Shown piece after piece: positions 35,665 through 45,729 of a DNA stretch of 64,000 bases (position 1 is its first letter; the number at the start of each line of letters is the position of its first letter). The stretch spans positions 1-64,000 of the forward strand of contig NZ_VTDO01000010.1 in the NCBI RefSeq assembly GCF_015627125.1, written 5' to 3'. The notes under the pieces are model-generated. The model was not told the DNA's origin and made no database searches. It worked only from the letters and a program-made list of their open reading frames with translations. The DNA is from Acinetobacter rathckeae (lineage in GTDB: Bacteria > Pseudomonadota > Gammaproteobacteria > Pseudomonadales > Moraxellaceae). The translations under genes were made by a program, and so were the position numbers.

Positions 35665-37023
35665 TGATGATATTACTTTAAAGCGTAGCTGAGCACACAG
35701 CCCTGAAAGTTCTTTAGAGTCTAAAAGGGTTAATTCACCTTGAATTAAAGCCAATGCAGTATCAACAATAGATAAGCCCAAACCACTTCCCACCACATGC
35801 TGTTGGGTTTCGACTAGGCGAACAAATTTATCTCTGACTGCTTGGCGTTGATGTGTCGGAATACCTGAGCCACTGTCATGTATTTCAACCACAACATCGG
35901 CGTCTACCAGCATCACTTTCACTAAAATTTGCCCATCATTGGGTGTGTATTTAATGGCATTGTCCAAAATATTAACAAAAATACTTTCAATGGTGGCATA
36001 GGTTGCCCAAATTTGCGGAATATTCATGTTAGGTGAGATATCCACCTGAAAATGCATATTTTTTGCAAGCATCGCAACCTGTAATTGACCAATTGCCTGC
36101 CGAAGTACATCTAAGACATCTATTGGTAAAAATTGTTCTACATTCATATCATCTTGATGTGCCAATTTCATCAGTTGCTCTACCAGCCGTGCCATACGCT
36201 GTGTACTGAGCTGTAAATCCGCTAAATTTTCTTGATACACTGCACTGCTTCGCTCTGTTCGCTGTAAAAGTTCAACATGTAGCTGAATGGCAGTTAACGG
36301 TGTTCTCAGTTCATGTGCAGCATTGGCAACAAAGAGCTGTTGCTGATTTTTAGCGTGGGCAATACGCTCAAATAAATAGTTTAATTCATTGATTGCAGGA
36401 ATAATTTCTGTAGGCAGTTTGGCTATTTTAATTTCTGATAAATCTGAATGATGGCGATGAGAAAACACCTGTTTTAAGTCTGCAAGTGGTCTTAAATGCT
36501 TTTTAATCAGCCGATATAACCCAAACACTCCTAGAGGCACAAAAAACAAATACGGCAACAACATATTGATCGCTAACTCTTTAGCCAATGCCACTCGTAC
36601 CCGCATGAGTTGACTAATTTGTATTTGCTTGTCGCCAACAGGGCGTACATACATTTTTAAATCGCCTCGGGAGGTCATTTGATTCGTAAAGTAGGCCTTT
36701 TGTGCAATAGGGAGCAAATAGCCATGCGAAAGACCGGTATGTTTTAATTCAGATTTTTCAACCACATCAATAAACACATCTGTTTCGTTATAACGATATT
36801 TGGGATTAAACACAGATGTTCTAAAACTTTGATTATGTACTTCTAAGAAGTTCGCCATTTCCTGCATTTGACGATGAATCACTTCTTGTGATTCTTCAAG
36901 TGCAATCCGATAGGCAGAAATACCAATTAAAAATAAAAGTACTAAACTAAAAATGCAGATGGTTACAGACATACGCTTACTCAGCGAATAACCATAATAT
37001 CGAGCACGTAGTTTTTTTAACAT
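35659..37023 (-). CDS. pmrB: PmrB-like sensor histidine kinase
   Basis: 454 residues: TM1 (19-39), a periplasmic sensor of about 105 residues, TM2 (150-172), HAMP-like linker, HisKA with phospho-acceptor His237 in ANAAHELRTPL, and HATPase with NILDNAIKYTP, DSGSGIP and GSGLGLSIV. Downstream of the regulator and pEtN-transferase genes in the order pmrC-pmrA-pmrB, as in Acinetobacter. Would sense cationic peptides, metals or pH. Confidence 0.85.
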   Translation of the reverse strand: MLKKLRARYYGYSLSKRMSVTICIFSLVLLFLIGISAYRIALEESQEVIHRQMQEMANFLEVHNQSFRTSVFNPKYRYNETDVFIDVVEKSELKHTGLSHGYLLPIAQKAYFTNQMTSRGDLKMYVRPVGDKQIQISQLMRVRVALAKELAINMLLPYLFFVPLGVFGLYRLIKKHLRPLADLKQVFSHRHHSDLSEIKIAKLPTEIIPAINELNYLFERIAHAKNQQQLFVANAAHELRTPLTAIQLHVELLQRTERSSAVYQENLADLQLSTQRMARLVEQLMKLAHQDDMNVEQFLPIDVLDVLRQAIGQLQVAMLAKNMHFQVDISPNMNIPQIWATYATIESIFVNILDNAIKYTPNDGQILVKVMLVDADVVVEIHDSGSGIPTHQRQAVRDKFVRLVETQQHVVGSGLGLSIVDTALALIQGELTLLDSKELSGLCAQLRFKVISSL

Positions 37024-37037
37024 TGCTATGTCATCAA

Positions 37038-37727
37038 TTATTGATTGTTTTCATTGGAGATATTTAGGCAATACCCCAAACCACGGACATTACGAATACG
37101 ATGTTTACCCAGTTTCATGCGTAAGTTATAAATATGCACTTCAATGGTATTACTTTGAATCTCATCGTCCCAATCATACAACTTTTGCTCAAGCATATCT
37201 CTTGAAAAAATCTGATTGGGATACATCATCATTGGTTCAATAATCGCCCACTCTTTGCTCGATAAAATCACTTGTGTGTCATGATCAAAAAAACGATGGG
37301 TCTGCGGAAACATACTTAATGCCCCTACTTTAAAGCACACCTCTTCATCGCTATAGGCCGTACCACGGCGAATCACCACCTCTATACGTGCCAGTAACTC
37401 ATCAAAGACAAACGGCTTAACAAGATAATCATCCGCACCAAGCTTTAGCCCTTGTACTTTGTCTTTGGTTTGGTCACGAGCACTTAAAATAATCACCCCT
37501 GTTTTATGCAGGTTCAGCGTTTTACGTAAATACTGTAAAACTGCTATACCGTCATACTCAGGTAGCCCTAAATCGAGCAAAACAAGGTGGTAGAACTGCT
37601 TAGATAAACAGTCGAGTGCTTCCAACCCTGTTTTCGCCCAATCGACATGATAATTTTCATGGCGCAAAAGCTGAATGGTTGTTTTACTAATCATTAAATC
37701 ATCTTCAATGAGCAGTATTTTAATCAT
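37038..37727 (-). CDS. pmrA: PmrA-like OmpR-family response regulator
   Basis: 229 residues: receiver domain with EDD (8-10), phospho-acceptor Asp52 (LDLGLP) and Lys near 104 (VKPF), then a winged-helix DNA-binding domain (SSKEWAIIEPMMMYPNQIFS; SNTIEVHIYNLRMKLG). It starts 2 bp after the pmrC stop. Expected to activate the lipid A modification genes upstream. Confidence 0.88.
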   Translation of the reverse strand: MIKILLIEDDLMISKTTIQLLRHENYHVDWAKTGLEALDCLSKQFYHLVLLDLGLPEYDGIAVLQYLRKTLNLHKTGVIILSARDQTKDKVQGLKLGADDYLVKPFVFDELLARIEVVIRRGTAYSDEEVCFKVGALSMFPQTHRFFDHDTQVILSSKEWAIIEPMMMYPNQIFSRDMLEQKLYDWDDEIQSNTIEVHIYNLRMKLGKHRIRNVRGLGYCLNISNENNQ

Positions 37728-37728
37728 T

Positions 37729-39411
37729 TCAGTTTCCTTGACACTGGTGTAGTAAGTCGAGATTTACATCTGAAACGGCTGTTTTCACATCAAGTAAATT
37801 CAACACCGTTGGAAAGAAATTATCTTGGCTCACGGCATCATGAACTTTCTTTTTCAAACATGCAGTACTTTGTGCCTTGGTTGGCCACTGCGGTGAGAAC
37901 CACAACATCATTGGAATATGCGTTTGCTCTTTTGGTGCAATCATATATGGTGCACCGTGTAAATACATGCCATTTTCACCTGTAGATTCACCATGATCAG
38001 ACAAATAAAACATACTCGATGCCACAGGCAGTGCTTGCAACTGTTTCACCACGCTACTAATAATATAGTCAGTATAAACAATGGTATTGTCATAAGTATT
38101 AATCAGTTGTTCACGACTACATTTTTGAATACTGTTGGTCGCACATACCGGTTTAAAGGTTTCAAATTCTTTTGGATAACGCTTGTAATACGCAGGCCCA
38201 TGACTGCCCACTTGATGTAAAACAATGAGCTGATTTTGCTTAAGTGCTTTTAAATCTAAACCACTTAAATAATGCTGTAACCCTTGCAACAGCACTTCAT
38301 CATAGCACTCACCGCCGTCACACCACTGTTTATATTTCGGGTCATTTTCAGGAATAATCACGTGCTGAATACGGTCACATGCACCTTTACACCCTGAGTT
38401 GTTATCAATCCAAGTGACTTCGTAACCTGCTCGTTTGGCAATGTCTAACAAACCTTCACGATGCGATGCTAAACCTTCATCATACTCTTTTCTTGGCATG
38501 CCCGAAAACATACAAGGCAGTGACACTGAAGTTTGTGTACCACATGATGTCGCCGCGGTAAAATTGATCACATCAAGCTGACTCAGTTCTGGATTCGTCT
38601 GACGATTATAACCATTTAAACTAAAGCTTTGTGCTCGCCCAGTTTCACCCACAATTAAAACCACAATTTTGGGGGTCTGTGCCTGTCCAACAAACTGAGC
38701 ATCTGTACCGTACTGTACTAATGGTGGGTTTCCTTGTTTAAACTGCTTTTTAAAATAACTACCACCATTTGAAATCACATTCAGGGGTGAAATTTGCCCT
38801 TTTAATTCTCTATGTTCTCTAAAAATAGGGGCATATTGGCTATAGAATGAAAACAAACCAAGGCCGACCACAAACAAAGCGATAAAGCTGATGATGATCT
38901 TTTGGTAGAAGGTAGTCAAGAACCGTTTTGGCTGAATATTTATACACAGTAAAACAATGAGTGGAATGAAAAAGAACTCAAAAAAATGGATGAAAAATGG
39001 TACAGAAATAAGGTCTTTGACCTCATTTACATCTGTTTGCATGACATTTTGAATTTGTTCTTTGGTAATGTCTATGCCCAGTTGGTTGACAAAATAACTA
39101 CTGCTTGCTGTCAGCACAATAAACAGCAATGCAACTGTTTTTGCTGTACGATGCCATGAAATGATTTGTAAAACAAAAAGATATAATGCTGTAATAATCA
39201 AAAAAGTAACGCACAAAAATAAAATTTGTGAAAAACCTTGGAAAGCACTGTATTCAGTCACTTTTTGATAAAAACGAAAGTTAGCAAAACCTGACATCCA
39301 TATGGACAGCAACAGATTAAACACCAATAGACTCATGTTTAATCGTTTTAATTTAAAAGGTAAAGGCATAGCGACCATCAACATATTCACAGACACGTTA
39401 TTACAACGCAT
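37729..39411 (-). CDS. pmrC: Lipid A phosphoethanolamine transferase (PmrC/EptA)
   Basis: About 560 residues; the start is uncertain (ATGs at 39411, 39384 and 39369; the family homology begins near MPLPFKLKRL). Five TM helices then a periplasmic sulfatase-fold domain: IVLIVGETGRAQSFSLNGYN (metal Glu), SCGTQTSVSLPCMFSG with the Thr nucleophile, WIDNNSGCKGACDR, HQVGSHGPAYYKRYP and YLSDHGESTGENG. Transfers phosphoethanolamine to lipid A, the basis of polymyxin resistance in relatives. Confidence 0.9.
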   Translation of the reverse strand: MRCNNVSVNMLMVAMPLPFKLKRLNMSLLVFNLLLSIWMSGFANFRFYQKVTEYSAFQGFSQILFLCVTFLIITALYLFVLQIISWHRTAKTVALLFIVLTASSSYFVNQLGIDITKEQIQNVMQTDVNEVKDLISVPFFIHFFEFFFIPLIVLLCINIQPKRFLTTFYQKIIISFIALFVVGLGLFSFYSQYAPIFREHRELKGQISPLNVISNGGSYFKKQFKQGNPPLVQYGTDAQFVGQAQTPKIVVLIVGETGRAQSFSLNGYNRQTNPELSQLDVINFTAATSCGTQTSVSLPCMFSGMPRKEYDEGLASHREGLLDIAKRAGYEVTWIDNNSGCKGACDRIQHVIIPENDPKYKQWCDGGECYDEVLLQGLQHYLSGLDLKALKQNQLIVLHQVGSHGPAYYKRYPKEFETFKPVCATNSIQKCSREQLINTYDNTIVYTDYIISSVVKQLQALPVASSMFYLSDHGESTGENGMYLHGAPYMIAPKEQTHIPMMLWFSPQWPTKAQSTACLKKKVHDAVSQDNFFPTVLNLLDVKTAVSDVNLDLLHQCQGN

Positions 39412-39424
39412 CAAAATTAAGAGT

Positions 39425-40135
39425 TTATGAGCACTCTAAAAGAAGTGGCTTAAAGCCTGAATAAAATGTACGAAAGGTCTTATATATGACAAATGCAATC
39501 AGCCATGACCACCACAAAGACCATAAATTATGGCTTAAAAAATGTGCACCTCGTATCATTTGAACCCAGCTCATCATAAGACCAAGGGTCAATGCAAGTA
39601 TTAGTCCAGTCTGTGCAATCTTCGGATAATCATAGCGATATGCAAAAAATAAAATAATCAGGGAGAAACCACCAGAGGCATGGCCACCGGGGAAACATTT
39701 TGCACTAGTATTCACATCTTGAGACCAATGTATTGTACCTAAATGAGTACTCACCATAGACCAAGGACAAGCATGTGCAGAAAATGATTTTAAGACTGCA
39801 ATATAACTGACAGAACAAGCCATTGAAAACAAAACCATCATACAGATTTTTTGTAAAATTGGATTTCTTTTACTGAGTTTTAAATAAAATAAAGTGATCA
39901 AATGTAATACAGCAATACAAATCACCACATATTTCAGCCCATAATGCCCAATCGAAATCAGATAGGGGTTATTCATATAAGTATAGTCACCCTGTGGACT
40001 GACCCATGGGGCTGAAAATAGCTGATCTACTTTCCCTGCAACAGGGATAAAAATATTTAATAGCAAACAGCTTATGCACAATAATAATAAGTTAGACACA
40101 TCAAATGCGTTCAGAGCATTTTTTCGCAAGACCAT
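39425..40135 (-). CDS. PAP2-family membrane phosphatase next to pmrC
   Basis: 236 residues, six TM helices. PAP2 motifs are partly canonical: KSFSAHACPW (motif 1, Arg-Pro replaced by Cys-Pro), FPGGHASGG (motif 2) and RGAHFLSHNLWS (motif 3 with the catalytic His). Such PAP2 proteins near eptA act on lipid A phosphates or undecaprenyl diphosphate. It is the first gene of the PAP2-pmrC-pmrA-pmrB unit (10 bp before pmrC). Confidence 0.82.
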   Translation of the reverse strand: MVLRKNALNAFDVSNLLLLCISCLLLNIFIPVAGKVDQLFSAPWVSPQGDYTYMNNPYLISIGHYGLKYVVICIAVLHLITLFYLKLSKRNPILQKICMMVLFSMACSVSYIAVLKSFSAHACPWSMVSTHLGTIHWSQDVNTSAKCFPGGHASGGFSLIILFFAYRYDYPKIAQTGLILALTLGLMMSWVQMIRGAHFLSHNLWSLWWSWLIAFVIYKTFRTFYSGFKPLLLECS

Positions 40136-40438
40136 ACACCTATATACCAGATGTTGGTATTAAAAAATGCCAAAATGAAGGTTTGATGAGCCAAATACGT
40201 TTAATTTAAAGAACAGGTATTCTTATTTCTGTCGGCAATCACGCCAAGAAAATATATCATTTTAGACACAGTGCACTACGTTTTTTCGTACACATACATA
40301 CACCAAATTGCTCTACTTCTCCTCTTATCGTTATCGCTACAATAATCATGTCGCAAAGGAGTCGTACATCGCAAACTGAAGTGATGTACAAATGCGTAAG
40401 TGTCACAAGATATGATACTTCTCTCGGTGGAGATAGTA
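40136..40438 (+). other. Intergenic stretch with possible small transcript or 33-codon ORF
   Basis: The gap between ssb and the PAP2 gene is otherwise empty. A plus-strand frame 40348-40449 encodes 33 residues (starts MSQRSRTSQTEVMYKCV), without a ribosome site. A weak -10-like TACAAT lies at 40338-40343. The bidirectional terminator downstream would end a plus-strand transcript here. No known RNA recognised. Confidence 0.2.
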
Positions 40439-40439
40439 A

Positions 40440-40472
40440 AAAAGCCTAACAGGATGTTAGGCTTTTTTACGT
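40440..40472. terminator. Bidirectional terminator after ssb
   Basis: AAAAAAGCCTAACA / TGTTAGGCTTTTTT stem (about 40440-40472) with T-runs on both strands. It ends the leftward ssb transcript. Confidence 0.88.
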
Positions 40473-40492
40473 TTTAAACTACTCAAAATGCT

Positions 40493-41086
40493 CTAGAACG
40501 GTAAATCATCATCTAAATTATTTGGAGCAGGTGCCGCAGTTGGTTGCTGTGGCTTGCTTTGAGACTGCTGACCATAGCCACCTTGTTGAGGTGCACCGCC
40601 ATACTGATTATTCGATGGCTGGCTATTATTGTTATAGCCCGTGTTTTGGTAGCCAGTATTACCACCACCATAGCCACTATTTTGCCCTTGTGGCTGTTGG
40701 TTAAAGCGTGGCTCGTTATAACCGCCCTGACCTTGCTGTGCATCAGACGAGCGTGCTGAATCTAACATTTGCATGCTGTCACCACGAATTTCAGTGGTAT
40801 AACGCTCTTGGCCGTTTTGGTCAGTCCATTGGCGGGTACGCAGTGATCCTTCAATATAGACTTTAGACCCTTTGCGTAAATACTGCTGTGCCACTTCGCC
40901 TAAACGGTTATTAAGCACAATACGGTGCCATTCTGTATTTTCTTTACGTTCACCCGTATTTTTGTCCGTCCAAGCTTCACTGGTTGCAATTGAAAACTGA
41001 GTTAACGAACCACCATTTGGAAAGCTTTTAGTTTCAGGGTCTTTACCCAAAGTCCCAACAAGAATTACTTTATTTACACCACGCAT
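40493..41086 (-). CDS. ssb: Single-stranded DNA-binding protein
   Basis: 197 residues: OB-fold (1-110; [40 protein letters not shown]), a long Gln/Gly/Asn/Pro-rich linker, and the acidic tail DDDLPF used to recruit repair and replication partners. The linker is longer than in E. coli SSB, as usual in Acinetobacter. Confidence 0.96.
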   Translation of the reverse strand: MRGVNKVILVGTLGKDPETKSFPNGGSLTQFSIATSEAWTDKNTGERKENTEWHRIVLNNRLGEVAQQYLRKGSKVYIEGSLRTRQWTDQNGQERYTTEIRGDSMQMLDSARSSDAQQGQGGYNEPRFNQQPQGQNSGYGGGNTGYQNTGYNNNSQPSNNQYGGAPQQGGYGQQSQSKPQQPTAAPAPNNLDDDLPF

Positions 41087-41151
41087 GGTCTGTCATTTCC
41101 TCTATTATTTATAAAATATGCTCTATTCTACCTAATTTATAAGATTCAGCA

Positions 41152-42522
41152 CTAGATGGCTAGGTCTTTGCCGAATAACTGCGTTAAGTCCTGTCGTCCT
41201 TCATCAGTCACAACACGCTTATCTAACTTTACGTAAGCCACATTTTGCTGTGACATCACTACCACTTCTTCTACACCTTGCACCGCTAAAATCCGTTGCG
41301 TCAGCATTTTGCTATCGCACTCAGGGGGTAATGTTAATACCAACGATGACAAATAACGTGGTTGTTTTAAACTAAAACTGATAACCAACCACACAATTGC
41401 AATAGCGAGTAATATACTCCATCCAATCGCTGTTTGATGTAGCATCAGTAATTGACCACCTAAAGTACCACCACAAAATGCACCTAAGAATTGTGCACTG
41501 GCATTCACTCCCATGGCTGTGGCTTTTGACTGAATTGGTGCTGCTTTAGATAACCACGAAGGCAATAAAGCTTCCATAACATTAAACGCGACAAAGAACA
41601 GTCCAAGACCAAGCAACAAAATATATTTAGAGGTGAAACCAAAGACCAAGACCAAGAGGCCTAAAATTACACCTGTGATGGCTGTAAGAAAAATTCCACG
41701 CATTTTGCGGTATTTTTCTGCCACAATAATACTTGGAAATGAAAATAACACACCTATAAGTAACAGTGGCAAATAAACAAAACCATGTTTCGCCAGTGGA
41801 ATTTGGGCATATTCAATGAGCTGTGAAGGCACATAAATAAACATGGCCGTGAGCAATAAGTGTAATGAAAAAACTGAAAAATGTAGGCGATTTAAATCCG
41901 CCATACTCAATACATTTTTTAACTGTTTTAAATAACCTTGCTCAAAATTTTGATGATGCCGTGTCGTTTTAGGGACAAGTAACAACATAAGTATAGCCAA
42001 CAGTCCCATCACTGTCGTTACCCAAAACAAACCAGAAATACCCAGCACACTGGTCAACCACGGGCCAATACTAAATGCCACTACAAATGATAGGCCTATG
42101 CTCATGCCCATGACTGCCATGGCCTTGGTACGCTGTTCTTCACGGGTCACATCGGCAAGTAACGCCATGACCACCGCAGAAACTGCGCCTGCACCTGCAA
42201 TGGCTCGACCAATAATCACCCCATAAATGGTATGTGACATGGCAGCAACCGCACCACCTAGTGCAAATAACAGTAGCCCAAATATAATTAAAGGCTTACG
42301 GCTGAAACGATCTGCCCACAAGCTAAACGGAATTTGTAAAATGGCTTGAGATAAACCATACACCCCCACTGCAAAACCAATTAACGCAGGCGTAGCATAT
42401 TGATATGACGCTCCCTCTACCGCAAATACAGGAATAATCATAAACAGCCCAAGCATTCGCAGCGCAAAAATACTGCTTAAAGCAAAGGTTGAACGGCGTT
42501 CTAAAGCATTCATCATATTCAT
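41152..42522 (-). CDS. MFS transporter with C-terminal YAM-like domain (YajR-like)
   Basis: 456 residues: twelve TM helices (about 15-395) with MFS loop motif ADRFSRKPLI, then a soluble ~60-residue tail (MLTQRILAVQGVEEVVVMSQ) resembling the ferredoxin-like YAM domain of YajR. The substrate is unknown. Lies between ssb and the uvrA region, the usual Acinetobacter order. Confidence 0.85.
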   Translation of the reverse strand: MNMMNALERRSTFALSSIFALRMLGLFMIIPVFAVEGASYQYATPALIGFAVGVYGLSQAILQIPFSLWADRFSRKPLIIFGLLLFALGGAVAAMSHTIYGVIIGRAIAGAGAVSAVVMALLADVTREEQRTKAMAVMGMSIGLSFVVAFSIGPWLTSVLGISGLFWVTTVMGLLAILMLLLVPKTTRHHQNFEQGYLKQLKNVLSMADLNRLHFSVFSLHLLLTAMFIYVPSQLIEYAQIPLAKHGFVYLPLLLIGVLFSFPSIIVAEKYRKMRGIFLTAITGVILGLLVLVFGFTSKYILLLGLGLFFVAFNVMEALLPSWLSKAAPIQSKATAMGVNASAQFLGAFCGGTLGGQLLMLHQTAIGWSILLAIAIVWLVISFSLKQPRYLSSLVLTLPPECDSKMLTQRILAVQGVEEVVVMSQQNVAYVKLDKRVVTDEGRQDLTQLFGKDLAI

Positions 42523-42666
42523 TCTATCAATGGCTTAGGGAGTTAACTACGTCATCAGATGGCCTAACTGCTGTCTAATGCGTTGCTTTGGCCAAACAAA
42601 GCAATGTTATTTTCGAGTCATTCTATTATATACAGTTTACTGAATCTTGACTTAATACTAGACCCA

Positions 42667-43749
42667 TCAGCCTGTTGGACGCTGTGCTTTATTATAACGC
42701 ACTGAAGCCACCACTGCCCATACAATAAAGGCAATGCCGATCAGCCCCGTCACAACTTCTGGTACATGCACACCTGTACCACTGAGCAACATAATCACTG
42801 CCAATGCACCAATGGCATAATGTGCACCATGCTCTAAATAAATATAGCTGTCTAAAGTGCCTTGCTCAACCAAATAAATGGTCATTGAACGCACAAAAAG
42901 TGCTCCGATGGCCAGACCAAGCATAATAATCACCACATCAGAGGTAATGGCAAATGCCCCAATCACACCATCAAAGCTAAATGACGCATCAAGCACTTCT
43001 AAATATAAAAAGCCACCAAGACCTGCTTTCACCACACCCTTACTTGCACCATGTGCATCATGCATAATCGCTTGGCCGTGTTCATCAACCTCAGGTTCAC
43101 CACCCAACAAATGACCCAATACTTGCACACCAATATAAACCACAATACCCCACACACCTGACATCATCACTGCCAAACGTACTGCTTCAGGTACTTGCTG
43201 TGCCACAACCAACAACGCAATTAAAGCGATAAAAACAGACATCGCTGGCACACCACCTAAGTTGGCTAAACGTTTTTCTAAGCCTTTAAACCAATGCGTG
43301 TCTTTATCTGCATCAAAAAAGAAATTTAAAAATACCAACAATAAAAATGCACCACCAAAAGCCGCAATTTCAGCATGATGTGCCATTAAGCGTGCCGAAT
43401 ACTCTGTAGGCTGATTCAACGCAAGTTTCGCCACTTCAACCACCCCCATGTCGGCAGTCACCGCCACAATCACCACAGGAAATACCAAACGCATGCCAAA
43501 TACGGCAATTAAAATTCCCACCGTTAAAAACAGCATTTTCCAAAAAGGTGTCCAGCCTTTTAATACCGATGCATTCACCACCGCATTATCAAACGACAAA
43601 GAGATTTCCATCACCGCTAAAATGGCAGTAATGGTCAAAGCTTTAAACATGGTTTCTAAACCTGCTTCAGGCCCATGCGTATAGCCCCAATAGGCTGAAA
43701 TCGCCAAACAAATCAAACTTAAAAAAATAGAAAAACGAAAATGCTTCAT
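42667..43749 (-). CDS. DUF475 / TerC-family membrane protein
   Basis: 360 residues, about nine TM helices. AVMEISLSFDNAVVNASVLK (45-64) and LEVLDASFSFDGVIGAFAIT (251-270) are the paired acidic TerC/DUF475 motifs thought to bind metal. The TerC superfamily includes manganese exporters and tellurite-resistance proteins; this member's role is not known. No riboswitch is visible upstream. Confidence 0.85.
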   Translation of the reverse strand: MKHFRFSIFLSLICLAISAYWGYTHGPEAGLETMFKALTITAILAVMEISLSFDNAVVNASVLKGWTPFWKMLFLTVGILIAVFGMRLVFPVVIVAVTADMGVVEVAKLALNQPTEYSARLMAHHAEIAAFGGAFLLLVFLNFFFDADKDTHWFKGLEKRLANLGGVPAMSVFIALIALLVVAQQVPEAVRLAVMMSGVWGIVVYIGVQVLGHLLGGEPEVDEHGQAIMHDAHGASKGVVKAGLGGFLYLEVLDASFSFDGVIGAFAITSDVVIIMLGLAIGALFVRSMTIYLVEQGTLDSYIYLEHGAHYAIGALAVIMLLSGTGVHVPEVVTGLIGIAFIVWAVVASVRYNKAQRPTG

Positions 43750-43889
43750 GCCACTGACTCACCAAAAAGGATAAAAAACCACACCGCAATGCACCACACT
43801 TTCTTATTCATCGGTATCATTGCAAAACACACGGCGTAAAAGTGCGTTATAGTAAAAAGAACGCTCTTTAATAGCAATCATATAACGAC

Positions 43890-44576
43890 ATGACACACAC
43901 ATTTACCCAACAACTGTGGCAAGACAACGTTGATTTATACCAACACACCCTCAACCACCCGTTTAACCAACAACTCGCTCAAGGCACACTGCCAAAAGAG
44001 ATTTTTCAACACTATATTATTCAAGATGCACACTATTTAGTGGCCTATGGCAGAGCCTTAGCAGTCACTGCGGCCAAAGCTTTCGATGCAGACGATATTA
44101 TACAGTTTTCTGAAGGGGCTAAAATTGCCATTATTGTTGAACGCAGTTTGCATAAAGACTTTATGCAACAGTTTGATATTGCACACAGTACCTTTGAAAA
44201 CACACCTTTAAGTTTGGCTTGCCACCACTACACGTCTTTTCTCACAGCCACGGCATGGTCTGAAAGCTACCCTGTGGTTTTAGCCTCTCTGTTACCCTGT
44301 TTTTGGATTTACGCAGAAATTGGCAAAGAGATTGTGAAACAGTCACAGCCGAATAATCCCTATCAAGCATGGATTAACACTTATGCAGGTGATGAGTTTA
44401 ACCACGCCGTACAAAATATTATACGTACCATAGACCATGTGGCCTCACTTTCTGACCCAAGCACTTTAGAAAAAATGAAACGTGCTTACAGACATGCGGC
44501 CGAACTTGAGTGGCTCTTTTGGGACAGTGCCTACAAACAACAAAACTGGCATGGTTTAGATCAGCTCAAAGGCTAA
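43890..44576 (+). CDS. tenA: TenA family aminopyrimidine aminohydrolase
   Basis: 228 residues, all-helical TenA fold. Active-site features: QDAHYLV (Asp46), catalytic Cys137 in LLPCFWIYAEIG and YAGDEFNHAV near 195. It salvages the HMP moiety of thiamin. No TPP riboswitch is seen upstream. Ends 4 bp into the convergent glpM gene. Confidence 0.9.
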   Translation: MTHTFTQQLWQDNVDLYQHTLNHPFNQQLAQGTLPKEIFQHYIIQDAHYLVAYGRALAVTAAKAFDADDIIQFSEGAKIAIIVERSLHKDFMQQFDIAHSTFENTPLSLACHHYTSFLTATAWSESYPVVLASLLPCFWIYAEIGKEIVKQSQPNNPYQAWINTYAGDEFNHAVQNIIRTIDHVASLSDPSTLEKMKRAYRHAAELEWLFWDSAYKQQNWHGLDQLKG

Positions 44577-44932
44577 CGGTAAAATGACGTCCACGCATAC
44601 AATAGTATGCCTGCTGCAACGACCCATGCGCAGGTCGCAAGACCTAAACATGCCCCAATAGATACCCGTGTTGCCAAGACATATACCATCGCCAAATACA
44701 CAGCATACGGAATTAAAGACCACAGCCCGAACAGGGCTGTTTTTTGTAGTGCCTGTGCGCCCTGCCCTTGAAATACAATCACATGAGCAATCAAAGCAAA
44801 GGTTGGAAACAGTGGAATAAGCCCTGCAATGTAAAATGATTTACTTTTAGAAAGCACTGAAATAACCAGTACCATGAGTGCACCCAACAAACATTTCAAA
44901 AATAAACCAACCACAGCAACCACCACCCACAT
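44573..44932 (-). CDS. glpM: GlpM family membrane protein
   Basis: 119 residues, four TM helices. FLKCLLGALMVLVISVLSKS then YIAGLIPLFPTFALIAHVIV (33-52) closely follows E. coli/Pseudomonas GlpM. Its role is loosely tied to alginate and glycerol metabolism in Pseudomonas. The 294-bp gap upstream of it (44933-45226) shows no feature I can support. Confidence 0.87.
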   Translation of the reverse strand: MWVVVAVVGLFLKCLLGALMVLVISVLSKSKSFYIAGLIPLFPTFALIAHVIVFQGQGAQALQKTALFGLWSLIPYAVYLAMVYVLATRVSIGACLGLATCAWVVAAGILLYAWTSFYR

Positions 44933-45226
44933 TTAAAACTTAGCCAATATTACGCAAAAATGCTACCCCAAAACACAAGACACTATATATTGTGTAAATT
45001 ATTTTAAATAATACAACATATAGTACATAACATGTCATATCGCTTAACAATTTGTTTTTAAATCATTTCTCTTTTACATCATACTTTATGTCACAAATAT
45101 AGTCATTCCAAATGTAAAATAAGCTTGCTTTTAAGCCTTTTTTCTTGCAACCTAAAAATACAAATGATAACCGTTTACATCTAAAAACCATTAAGACACC
45201 CCAATACAACAAGCGAGAATCTAACT

Positions 45227-45604
45227 ATGCAACAGAACGATACCCAAGGTACTGAGGCAATCCGTGCGATGAAAACACTGCGTCAGTGCTGGGAAAACAA
45301 TGAAGAAATTTATATTAATAAAGGCTGTTTACACTGTGGCTCTGCCGCCACCTACCTCATTTACTTCACCAATCGTGACATACAAAACACCATGTTACAT
45401 TTCATTGAAAAATACAACTGTAACCGTGTAGACCGCTTTGACTTACTCGACATTGAACACTTTGCAAGTGACTACGAGCGTGTCTTAGTTCAACTTGAAC
45501 AACACATTCAAGACTATGCACAAGGCTGTATGCAAAAGCCTCGCCACATCTGTTTTGAAGAAGTCAGCTCGATTTTTGAACGTGAACTCAACATGGCCTG
45601 CTAA
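45227..45604 (+). CDS. Conserved-looking hypothetical protein with CxxC
   Basis: 125 residues, soluble, mostly helical. The motif GCLHCGSAATYLIYF (33-47) has a CxxC pair; other Cys lie at 21, 54, 101, 109 and the C-terminus, hinting at metal binding. No family recognised. It precedes uvrA and is closed by its own strong terminator, so it is a separate transcript. Confidence 0.6.
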   Translation: MQQNDTQGTEAIRAMKTLRQCWENNEEIYINKGCLHCGSAATYLIYFTNRDIQNTMLHFIEKYNCNRVDRFDLLDIEHFASDYERVLVQLEQHIQDYAQGCMQKPRHICFEEVSSIFERELNMAC

Positions 45605-45618
45605 ACACCGATCACACA

Positions 45619-45652
45619 AAATGAAGCACAACTTTAGTTGTGCTTCATTTTT
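45619..45652 (+). terminator. Terminator after the CxxC protein gene
   Basis: 15-bp stem AAATGAAGCACAACT / AGTTGTGCTTCATTT with a T-run, before uvrA. Confidence 0.9.
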
Positions 45653-45729
45653 GATTGTTGAATAATAAACACAGTTATACAAAACCATGAAAATAACCAA
45701 ATATTTATTCAGCAAGGATACCCCACGTT

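Noticed and set aside
43750..43889. TPP riboswitch upstream of tenA
   Set aside because: The conserved CUGAGA and ACCUGA elements are absent.
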